Assembly (NCBI RefSeq): GCF_900101295.1
Contig: NZ_FOIL01000024.1
Span: 1 to 46,655 of the forward strand
DNA: 46,655 bases
Direction of reading: 5' to 3'
Source of the DNA: [Clostridium] aminophilum
GTDB lineage: Bacteria; Bacillota; Clostridia; Lachnospirales; Lachnospiraceae
Part shown: one piece after another, positions 40,329 to 46,655 of the stretch
Numbering within the stretch: position 1 is the stretch's first letter
Layout of the letters: each line of letters starts with the position of its first letter
Made by a program: the position numbers and the translations under genes
The notes under the pieces: model-generated
Told to the model about the DNA's origin: nothing
Seen by the model: the letters and a program-made list of their open reading frames with translations, nothing else
Databases searched by the model: none

Positions 40329-41393
40329 GTGATCACAAAAGTACTTCAGGTTTCGGATTCCGGGAACTTTTCCGGGGAAGACATCCGTAATATTCAGGAA
40401 GCGGCGGACGTTATCCGTTCCGGCGGCCTGGCGGCATTTCCCACGGAGACCGTCTACGGTCTGGGCGGCAATGCGCTGGATGCGGACGCATCCCGGAAGA
40501 TCTATGCGGCCAAGGGCCGTCCGTCGGATAATCCGCTGATTGCGCATGTGTCCTGCATGGAGGAGATCACGCCGATCGTATCGGAGATCCCGGAGGCGGG
40601 AAGAAAATTGGCAGAGGCATTCTGGCCGGGGCCAATGACGCTGATTTTTCAAAAGAGCGAGGTCGTGCCGTATCAGACAACCGGCGGCCTGGAAACCGTG
40701 GCTGTCCGTATGCCGTCCGATCCGGTGGCACAGGAACTGATCCGCAGAGCCGGCGTACCGATTGCCGCGCCCAGCGCCAATACATCCGGAAGACCGAGCC
40801 CGACCAAGGCCGGGCATGTATATGAGGATCTGAACGGGAAAATCGAAGTGATTCTGGACGGAGGACCGGTCGGAATCGGCGTGGAATCCACGATCGTGGA
40901 TGTCACGGAAGAAGTTCCGACGCTGCTTCGACCGGGTGCCGTGACGATGGAGATGCTCCGTGAAGTTGTCGGTGAAGTCCGGATCGATCCGGCCATTCAG
41001 GGACCGCCCAGCAAGGATCTGAAACCGAAGGCACCCGGGATGAAATACCGTCACTATGCGCCGAAGGCGGATATGACCATCGTCGAGGGCGAAGCGGAAC
41101 AGGTGATCGCAAAGATCAACGCCATGGCGGCGGAGAAAATCGCGGAAGGAAAAACGGTGGGCATCATCTGCACCGATGAGACGAAAGACCGCTATCCCCG
41201 GGGAATCGTGGAGTCTATCGGTGAGAGGGCAAGGAAGGAAACCATTGCTCACAATCTGTACGCCGTTTTGAGGGATTTCGACGGACGGGGAGCGGAATTT
41301 ATCTTCTCCGAGGGATTCTCTGAGGACCATCTGGGACAGGCGATTATGAACCGGCTGAAAAAAGCCGCGGGATATCACATTCTGAATCTCTGA
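40329..41393 (+). CDS. L-threonylcarbamoyladenylate synthase (Sua5 type)
   Basis: A 354-residue enzyme that makes the activated intermediate for t6A37 on tRNAs. The YrdC domain (about 1-210) shows GGLAAFPTETVYGLGGNALD, KGRPSDNPLIAHVS, FWPGPMT and PSANTSGRPSPT; a Sua5-type C-terminal domain follows (about 230-354). This long form corresponds to YwlC/Sua5 and not the short TsaC. The start is GTG 40329, with only a weak A/G-rich binding site; no better start is visible. Confidence 0.93.
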   Translation: MITKVLQVSDSGNFSGEDIRNIQEAADVIRSGGLAAFPTETVYGLGGNALDADASRKIYAAKGRPSDNPLIAHVSCMEEITPIVSEIPEAGRKLAEAFWPGPMTLIFQKSEVVPYQTTGGLETVAVRMPSDPVAQELIRRAGVPIAAPSANTSGRPSPTKAGHVYEDLNGKIEVILDGGPVGIGVESTIVDVTEEVPTLLRPGAVTMEMLREVVGEVRIDPAIQGPPSKDLKPKAPGMKYRHYAPKADMTIVEGEAEQVIAKINAMAAEKIAEGKTVGIICTDETKDRYPRGIVESIGERARKETIAHNLYAVLRDFDGRGAEFIFSEGFSEDHLGQAIMNRLKKAAGYHILNL

Positions 41394-41495
41394 ACCGGCT
41401 TGGGAAAAGTCAGGAAAGACCATTCCGGAAAACGGGAATACTGCCTGCCCGACGGAGCGTACGTTCAAATGGAGACCGGGACAGAACAGAGAATG

Positions 41496-41556
41496 TTGCA
41501 GAAATAAAGAAATTGCAGAAAACAAAAAAAGATACAGAAAATAAAGAAGTTACAGG
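41496..41556. repeat. A-rich imperfect direct repeats
   Basis: TTGCAG (41496), TTGCAG (41513), ATACAG (41532) and TTACAG (41550), each followed by an A-rich stretch, occur at 17-19-base steps between tsaC and its terminator. Possibly a slippage tract. Confidence 0.35.
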
Positions 41557-41561
41557 AAGAT

Positions 41562-41589
41562 AAGGTCTGAAGGGAGATTTTCAGACTTT
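41562..41589 (+). terminator. Hairpin between the Sua5 gene and the next unit
   Basis: AAGGTCTGA pairs with TCAGACTTT (one G-T pair) over a 10-base loop; only a short T-stretch is included. Confidence 0.45.
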
Positions 41590-41653
41590 GATGGGCAGCT
41601 CAGATACGAGCGGAGAATGATCAGACGTAAGTCTTAGTCTGGAGGAGAAAATC

Positions 41654-41773
41654 ATGGAAAAACAGAGCAAAGCACAGAAGAAGAGACAGATGGTTGTCGG
41701 CGTGATCGCCGTCGTTCTTGTGATCTGCATGATCGTGCCGATGATCGGAGCCGGTCTCAGCGCTTTCGGCTGA
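41654..41773 (+). CDS. Small single-span membrane protein, 39 residues
   Basis: Starts ATG 41654 with GGAGGA 7 bases upstream. Positively charged start (MEKQSKAQKKRQ), then one hydrophobic span (VVGVIAVVLVICMIVPMIGA). Inside-out topology with a cytoplasmic N-terminus is expected. It is followed 15 bases on by the AIR-synthase-like gene. Small single-span proteins of this kind are common in clostridia; I cannot assign a family. Confidence 0.6.
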   Translation: MEKQSKAQKKRQMVVGVIAVVLVICMIVPMIGAGLSAFG

Positions 41774-41788
41774 TTCGGGTGAAATGTG

Positions 41789-42454
41789 ATGACGCAGGAA
41801 AATAATTCCGGCGCGGCGGAGGCGTCCAGAAAGACGTTCCGTGTCCGGCAGTGCAGAGAGGCGGAAGTGACCGGCGAGGTCACGGCGGGACTTTCGATCG
41901 TTCTGATCGGGCCGGCGGCGCTCCGAGGAACGGAGACGGCGGCGATGCGGCTGGGAAAACGGCTGGATGAACGTTTTTCCGCGTGTTTTGCGGAACGATG
42001 CCGGAATGCGTACCGGGATCATGCCGTGGAGGCCGATGAAAAAATGCTTCAAAAGGCAGGGGTGAAGGCCTTCTGCCTTCCGGGCGACGGTGGCCTTTAC
42101 GCGGCACTCTGGGATCTCAGCAGCGCGGGCGGACGGGGATTTGACATTGATCTCCGGAAGATTCCGCTCCTTCAGGAAACGGTGGAGGTCTGCGAGATCT
42201 GGGATCTGAATCCGTACCGGCTGGACAGCACCGGCTGTATTCTCGCAGCGGCATCCTGCGGCGAGAGTCTTGCCGCGCAATACCGCGCCATGGGGAAAAC
42301 GGCTGAGGTCATCGGCTGGTTTGACCGCACCAAAGCAGGAAAGATCCGAAGCGGGGAGACGACTACCTATCTGGATTTCCCGGCTCCGGATGAAATACAT
42401 AAAACAGAACAGCAGCAGACAGAAAAAGAGAAAGAAGGAGGAAACGGACTATGA
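41789..42454 (+). CDS. AIR-synthase C-terminal-domain-like protein
   Basis: A 221-residue protein. From about residue 40 it resembles the C-terminal (AIRS_C) domain of the HypE/PurM/selenophosphate synthetase group: GDGGLYAALWDLSSAGGRG, DIDLRKIPLLQETVEVCEIW, LNPYRLDSTGCILAA and a late VIGWF. The N-terminal ATP-binding half of these enzymes is missing, so it is unlikely to be an ordinary ATP-dependent synthase. The last 20 residues are a low-complexity Lys/Glu/Gln tail. ATG 41789 follows GGGTG; a GTG at 41786 is possible. Its stop overlaps the next start (ATGA). Confidence 0.65.
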   Translation: MTQENNSGAAEASRKTFRVRQCREAEVTGEVTAGLSIVLIGPAALRGTETAAMRLGKRLDERFSACFAERCRNAYRDHAVEADEKMLQKAGVKAFCLPGDGGLYAALWDLSSAGGRGFDIDLRKIPLLQETVEVCEIWDLNPYRLDSTGCILAAASCGESLAAQYRAMGKTAEVIGWFDRTKAGKIRSGETTTYLDFPAPDEIHKTEQQQTEKEKEGGNGL

Positions 42455-42933
42455 AGGAAAAGATTCTTGCCGTACTCGAACAGAACAGCAGAATCAGTCT
42501 CGAGGAACTGGCCGCGAAGGTCGGCGTGAGCGCGGAGGAAGCCGCGTCTGCGATCGACCTTATGGAGCAGGAACATGTTATCTGCGGCTACAACGCTCTG
42601 ATCAACTGGGATAAGGTTGACCAGGAGCGGGTTGTCGCCCTGATCGAGGTAAAGGTAACCCCGCAGAGAGATATGGGATTTGATACCATCGCGGAGAGAA
42701 TTTACCAGTATCCGGAAGTTCAGTCCGTTTATCTGATGTCGGGAGGTTTTGACTTCACGGTCATTGTCCAGTCCGGCTCCATGCGTTCGGTTGCGAACTT
42801 CGTATCGGAAAAATTGGCACCCATTGATTCCGTCCTGAGTACCGCAACGCATTTCATCCTTAAGAAATACAAAGACTACGGAACCATTCTCAGCGACGGA
42901 CCGAAAGATGAAAGAGAGATGTTCCTGTCGTGA
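42451..42933 (+). CDS. Lrp/AsnC-family transcriptional regulator
   Basis: A 160-residue regulator: an HTH at about 1-50 (MKEKILAVLEQNSRISLEEL, AAKVGVSAEEAASAIDLME) and an AsnC-type ligand domain (about 65-145), with VVALIEVKVTPQRDMGF and VQSVYLMSGGFDFTVIV. Amino acids are typical ligands. It overlaps both neighbours (ATGA upstream, GTGA downstream), so it probably controls, and is produced with, the aminotransferase. Confidence 0.9.
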   Translation: MKEKILAVLEQNSRISLEELAAKVGVSAEEAASAIDLMEQEHVICGYNALINWDKVDQERVVALIEVKVTPQRDMGFDTIAERIYQYPEVQSVYLMSGGFDFTVIVQSGSMRSVANFVSEKLAPIDSVLSTATHFILKKYKDYGTILSDGPKDEREMFLS

Positions 42934-44105
42934 GAAATCCATTATCCAAAACCATAACCGGCATTCAGCCGTCCGGAATCCGTAAATTCTTTGACATCGT
43001 CAGCGAGATGGATGATGCGATCTCTCTCGGTGTCGGAGAGCCGGATTTTGATACTCCGTGGCATGTGCGTGAGGCAGGCATTCACTCTCTGGAAAAAGGC
43101 CGTACCTTCTACACATCAAATTCCGGACTGAAGGAGCTTCGCCAGGAGGTCGTCAACTATCTGGAGCGATCTCAGGGAATCACATATGATCCGATCAAAG
43201 AGACCATGATTACGGTCGGCGGAAGTGAGGCGATCGACGTGGCGCTCCGTGCCATGCTGGATCCGGGCGATGAGGTGCTGATCCCGCAGCCGAGTTATGT
43301 TTCCTATGTGCCGTGCACGATTCTGGCCGGCGGAACACCGGTATCGATTCCTCTTGAGGAAAAAGATGAGTTCCGTCTCACGCCGGAAAAGCTTCTCGCG
43401 CACATTACCCCGAAGTCCAAGGTTCTGATTATGCCGTTCCCGAACAACCCGACCGGCGCGATCATGGAGAGGGAGGATCTGGAAAAGATTGCGGAGATCG
43501 TCCGCGAAAAAGACCTCTTCATCATCAGCGATGAGATCTACTGCGAGCTGTCCTACAAGGAAAAACATGTATCCATCGCATCCCTGCCGGGGATGCAGGA
43601 GAGATGCGTTCTGATCAACGGATTCTCCAAGGCATATGCGATGACCGGCTGGCGTCTTGGTTATGCCTGTGCACCGCAGCTGATCCTTCAGCAGATGCTG
43701 AAGATCCATCAGTTCGCAATCATGTGCGCGCCGACCACCAGCCAGTATGCAGCGGTGGAGGCTCTCCGGAACGGCGATGCGGATATTGAGAGAATGCGGA
43801 ATTCCTATGATGAGAGACGCCGCTTTCTGGTGGCGGAACTCCGGAAAATGGGAATGGACTGCTTTGAGCCCTACGGCGCATTCTATGTCTTTCCGAGCAT
43901 CAAGCGCTTCGGCATGACATCGGAAGAGTTTGCCAACCGTCTTCTCCGTGAAGAGAAGCTGGCGATCGTTCCGGGAACTGCGTTTGGCGATTGCGGAGAG
44001 GGCTTTATGCGAATCTCCTATGCGTATTCCATGCGCGATCTGAAGAAGGCGCTGGATCGGCTCAGAAGATTTACGGAAAGACTGCAGGCGGAAAAGAATG
44101 TTTAA
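42930..44105 (+). CDS. Class I/II PLP aminotransferase
   Basis: A 391-residue aspartate-aminotransferase-type enzyme. Seen: SLGVGEPDFDTPWHVREAG, YTSNSGLKELRQEV, FPNNPTGAI, ISDEIYCELSY and the PLP lysine in NGFSKAYAMTGWRLG (Lys234). The late RISYAYSMRDL carries the carboxylate-binding Arg. It begins with GTG inside the regulator's stop (GTGA). Relatives act on aspartate, aromatic or branched-chain substrates; the specificity is not visible. Confidence 0.9.
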   Translation: MRNPLSKTITGIQPSGIRKFFDIVSEMDDAISLGVGEPDFDTPWHVREAGIHSLEKGRTFYTSNSGLKELRQEVVNYLERSQGITYDPIKETMITVGGSEAIDVALRAMLDPGDEVLIPQPSYVSYVPCTILAGGTPVSIPLEEKDEFRLTPEKLLAHITPKSKVLIMPFPNNPTGAIMEREDLEKIAEIVREKDLFIISDEIYCELSYKEKHVSIASLPGMQERCVLINGFSKAYAMTGWRLGYACAPQLILQQMLKIHQFAIMCAPTTSQYAAVEALRNGDADIERMRNSYDERRRFLVAELRKMGMDCFEPYGAFYVFPSIKRFGMTSEEFANRLLREEKLAIVPGTAFGDCGEGFMRISYAYSMRDLKKALDRLRRFTERLQAEKNV

Positions 44106-44595
44106 TATTGTCCTTTACGAACCGGAGATGCCGGAAAACACGGCGAACATCGGCCGGACCTGCGTGGCGGCGCATGCAAAGCTTCATCTGATCGGTCCCC
44201 TCGGGTTTAAACTGACCGATAAGCGCGTGCGGCGCGTGGGCATGGACTACTGGCAGAATCTGGACTATGAGGTTTATGTGGACTTTGCGGACTTTCTGGA
44301 AAAGAATCCCGGCGCAAAGATCTGGATGGGAACCACCAAGGCGCACCGGATCTATACGGAGGCGGAGTTTGGGCCGGAGGACTATCTGATGTTCGGCCCG
44401 GAAAGCCGCGGGATACCGGAAGAGATTCTGGTGAATCACGAGGAAACCTGCATCCGGATTCCGATGTGGGGAGAGGCGCGGTCCCTCAACCTCTCCAATT
44501 CGGCGGCGATCGTTCTCTATGAAGCCTTGCGGCAGAATGATTTTGCGGGGATGAAGAAGACCGGAGAACTGCATGAAATGCACTGGAGAAGATAA
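44098..44595 (+). CDS. trmL: tRNA (cytidine/uridine-2'-O)-methyltransferase TrmL
   Basis: A 165-residue SPOUT methyltransferase that modifies the wobble base of tRNA-Leu. Seen: MFNIVLYEPEMPENTANIGR, GMDYWQNLDYEVY, LMFGPESRGIPEEIL (knot and SAM site) and MWGEARSLNLSNSAAIVLYE. Length is normal. It starts 8 bases inside the aminotransferase gene. Last gene of the coupled set. Confidence 0.95.
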   Translation: MFNIVLYEPEMPENTANIGRTCVAAHAKLHLIGPLGFKLTDKRVRRVGMDYWQNLDYEVYVDFADFLEKNPGAKIWMGTTKAHRIYTEAEFGPEDYLMFGPESRGIPEEILVNHEETCIRIPMWGEARSLNLSNSAAIVLYEALRQNDFAGMKKTGELHEMHWRR

Positions 44596-44680
44596 ATCAC
44601 AAAAAAAATAGAATAAATTATTTAAAGATGCCGATAATCCGTTATATGCTTTTTGTTTCAAGATAGAATAACCGAATGTT

Positions 44681-46381
44681 ATGTGGGTTAATGGAATGAC
44701 GAAAGAGATAACAGAAAAACGGCTTCAAAAGTTAAATGCGGTATTTGAATCATATGCCATGGTCGCGGAGGGAACCGACGTATATGTGTGCGACGTTGCA
44801 TATGATTATTCCCGCTGGTCAAAAAAAGCGGTGGAACTGTACGGGCTTCCCGGAGAATACATGTATGCCGCGGGAGATATCTGGGAGAGTTATGTCCATC
44901 CGGATGACCGGAATGTGTACCGGTCGAGTATCGATGAAATTTTCGCAAACGGCTGCGGAATACACGATATGCAGTATCGGGCAAAGAACCTTGCGGGAAA
45001 GTACAATATGTGTACGTGCAAGGGGGTTGTCCTGAAAAATGACGCCGGGGAACCGGAGTATTTTGTCGGAATGATCCGGAATCATTCGTTGAATGAAAGT
45101 GTGGACAATGTAACCGGACTGCGCAACAAAAACGGATTTTTTAATGATGTCAGCCGGTATCTGGACTGTGGCATCCCGTTCCGGATTGTCATGTACGGTG
45201 CGACCAATTACACGGGAATTAATGACCTGTTCGGTTATGATTTCGGAACGAGAATTCTTCAGCACTGTATAAGGTATGTTCAGGATCACAACCAGAATAT
45301 CGGTGATTTGTACCGACTGGACGGCGTGCGTGTGGCTCTGATCAGCAGGACCGCCACGATAGAACAGCTTCGGGAAAACTACCGGCAGTACCAGGAGGTC
45401 CTTCAAAAACCGTTCCTGCTGGACGGAAGGCAGGTCCTGCTTGAGATCAATGCGGGTGCGGTTGCGGTAGACCGTTTTGACACCAATGCGGATACCATTT
45501 TTTCCTGCCTGACGAGGGCGTATCAGGAATCCAAATACAACAAACAGGGAGATTTCAGTTTTTTTGAAAACGGGAACAGCAAAAACGGAATCTACCGTCT
45601 TGAAAGGATCAACCGGATCCGCAACAGCGTCATTCAGCAATGCAGTAATTTTGAGGTGTTTTATCAGCCGATTATGACTGCGGAGAATGAGGAACTGGAG
45701 GGGGCGGAGGCCCTGATCCGGTGGATCGATGAGGGCGGAAACATTGTCCCGCCGGACGATTTCATACCGGTACTGGAAAACGATGCACTGTTTCCGGAAC
45801 TGGGAGAATGGATTCTCCGTCAGGCCATGAAAGAGTGCCGGGAGATATTGAAAACCATTCCCGATTTCGTCCTGAATGTGAACCTGTCCTATGCGCAGCT
45901 TCAGAAGCTGGATTTTCTGGATACGGTAAAAAGTGCCATGGAAGAGGTTGGCTATCCTCCGGAGAATCTCTGCCTGGAAATTACGGAGCGCTGCCGTTTC
46001 CTCGATATGGAACGGCTGATGGCGATCTGTCGCGACCTGAACCGGTACGGCATTAAGGTGGCGCTGGATGATTTCGGCACCGGGTTTTCCTCTCTGTCGA
46101 TCCTGCAGAGTCTCCATATCGACATACTGAAGATCGACCGGCAGTTCGTAAAAGACATTGTCCGTGACGGCCGTCAGGAACGCCTTGTCAGGAGTATCGG
46201 AAAAGTGGGCGAAATCTTCGGCTCAAGAATTTGCGTGGAAGGTGTGGAGACCGAGGAAATGCGGGATATTCTCCGGAAGTATGACGTTTATACGTTTCAG
46301 GGATATCTGTATTCGAAGCCGATTCCTCACCGGGAATTCATGAAGCGATACGTGGAAAAACATGCGGATGCGGAGCAGTGA
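44681..46381 (+). CDS. PAS/degenerate GGDEF/EAL c-di-GMP phosphodiesterase
   Basis: A 566-residue protein: PAS-like region (about 30-145, with AVELYGLPGEY and YVHPDDRNVY), a GGDEF-like domain (about 150-290) in which the signature is replaced by YRLDGVRVAL, and an EAL domain (about 305-560) with AEALIRW, the metal-binding EITE, DDFGTGFSS, LKIDRQFV and EGVETEE. The EAL residues are intact, so hydrolysis of c-di-GMP is likely and synthesis is excluded. No membrane segment. The start ATG 44681 lacks a good binding site; ATG 44696 is an alternative. Confidence 0.88.
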   Translation: MWVNGMTKEITEKRLQKLNAVFESYAMVAEGTDVYVCDVAYDYSRWSKKAVELYGLPGEYMYAAGDIWESYVHPDDRNVYRSSIDEIFANGCGIHDMQYRAKNLAGKYNMCTCKGVVLKNDAGEPEYFVGMIRNHSLNESVDNVTGLRNKNGFFNDVSRYLDCGIPFRIVMYGATNYTGINDLFGYDFGTRILQHCIRYVQDHNQNIGDLYRLDGVRVALISRTATIEQLRENYRQYQEVLQKPFLLDGRQVLLEINAGAVAVDRFDTNADTIFSCLTRAYQESKYNKQGDFSFFENGNSKNGIYRLERINRIRNSVIQQCSNFEVFYQPIMTAENEELEGAEALIRWIDEGGNIVPPDDFIPVLENDALFPELGEWILRQAMKECREILKTIPDFVLNVNLSYAQLQKLDFLDTVKSAMEEVGYPPENLCLEITERCRFLDMERLMAICRDLNRYGIKVALDDFGTGFSSLSILQSLHIDILKIDRQFVKDIVRDGRQERLVRSIGKVGEIFGSRICVEGVETEEMRDILRKYDVYTFQGYLYSKPIPHREFMKRYVEKHADAEQ

Positions 46382-46490
46382 GGCGCCCCGGGGATTCGGC
46401 CCCGAAGACCGGCGTTGCCGGCGGAGACGCCGAAAAGAGAGATAAGACAGAAAAGACAGGTTTGATGAGAATCCAAATCGAATGAGAATA

Positions 46491-46542
46491 AAAAAGGTGC
46501 TGTCGCATTAGTTGATTTTTCAACTGGTGCGCAGCACCTTTT
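46491..46542. terminator. Long hairpin between the EAL gene and the transposase-like tail
   Basis: AAAAAGGTGCTG pairs with CAGCACCTTTT, extended by an imperfect inner stem ending AGTTGA-TTTT-TCAACT. It can terminate both convergent genes or mark an element end. Confidence 0.7.
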
Positions 46543-46553
46543 CGTATGCAAAA

Positions 46554-46655
46554 TCAGCGGCTTTCGCCGCTGATTTTAAGTTTATGTGAGGCAAAGACGA
46601 TTCGAAAACGCACTTTAACAAAGCCACTGATGTGGCTGATTCCATTTTCTGGATT
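46554..46655 (-). CDS. Possible transposase C-terminal fragment, cut by the window edge
   Basis: Open on the minus strand from the right edge to a TGA at 46556-46554, 33 residues: ENGISHISGFVKVRFRIVF, ASHKLK, ending SGESR. The pattern of a basic helix with A-H-K/N-L-K near the end resembles the C-termini of DDE transposases. The last codons lie in a perfect 12-bp hairpin (AAAATCAGCGGC/GCCGCTGATTTT, 46550-46577), and a long hairpin follows. The assignment is tentative because most of the gene is outside. Confidence 0.35.
   Translation of the reverse strand, partial: NPENGISHISGFVKVRFRIVFASHKLKISGESR

Noticed and set aside
43304-43525. Small antisense frames in the aminotransferase and trmL genes
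   Set aside because: No family features and full overlap with well-supported genes.

Overview
The window comes from a moderately GC-rich Bacillota genome, most probably a Lachnospiraceae-like clostridium. The pointers are Ala/Thr/Glu-rich lipoprotein linkers behind classical lipoboxes, a sufCBDSU operon, an [FeFe]-hydrogenase C-terminus at the left edge, MecA and GdpP, an 8Fe-8S ferredoxin, a butyrate-type CoA-transferase, AGGAGG ribosome binding sites and DUF951. No rRNA, tRNA, CRISPR array or prophage was seen. One transposase-like tail is cut by the right edge. Family assignments come from reading motifs and lengths by eye; no database was searched.

Left part (1-6841): the end of a hydrogenase gene; an intergenic stretch packed with inverted repeats; a membrane histidine kinase overlapping a CitB-type response regulator; a secreted zinc-hydrolase lipoprotein (AstE/AspA-like) followed by a gamma-glutamyltransferase (GGT) lipoprotein; and a small toxin-antitoxin pair with its own promoter and operator.

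Central part (6932-17399), the most notable region: a glutamate-type SLC1 symporter with an extra N-terminal domain, then pgsB-pgsC-pgsW (poly-gamma-glutamate synthesis) on the minus strand. Transcribed divergently from pgsB are a DUF6305-like lipoprotein, an ion-transporter-superfamily permease, a 51-residue membrane protein, a second AstE/AspA-like hydrolase and a second GGT lipoprotein. A copy of the same promoter block lies in front of the zinc-hydrolase/GGT pair at 3010-5924 and in front of the DUF6305-like gene. I read 3010-5924 and 6932-17399 as one make, modify, degrade and re-import system for a gamma-glutamyl polymer. No capA/pgsA gene is present.

Middle part (17400-30758): a CoA-transferase, an unknown Cys-rich membrane protein, a PaaI-type thioesterase, an NSS-family sodium symporter with mutY, the sufCBDSU operon on the minus strand, a sirtuin, DUF951, and rpsF-ssb-rpsR with a clear promoter and terminator.

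Right part (30963-46655): a cytidylate-kinase-like protein, gdpP, rplI and dnaB; a ferredoxin with an inverted repeat over its promoter; mecA; a roughly 1.1 kb region with no intact gene and apparent frame-hopping; a small unknown protein; an SH3/GH18 exported hydrolase; a Sua5-type tRNA t6A enzyme; a tightly coupled set (39-residue membrane protein, AIR-synthase-C-like protein, Lrp regulator, aminotransferase, trmL); and a PAS/degenerate GGDEF/EAL protein.
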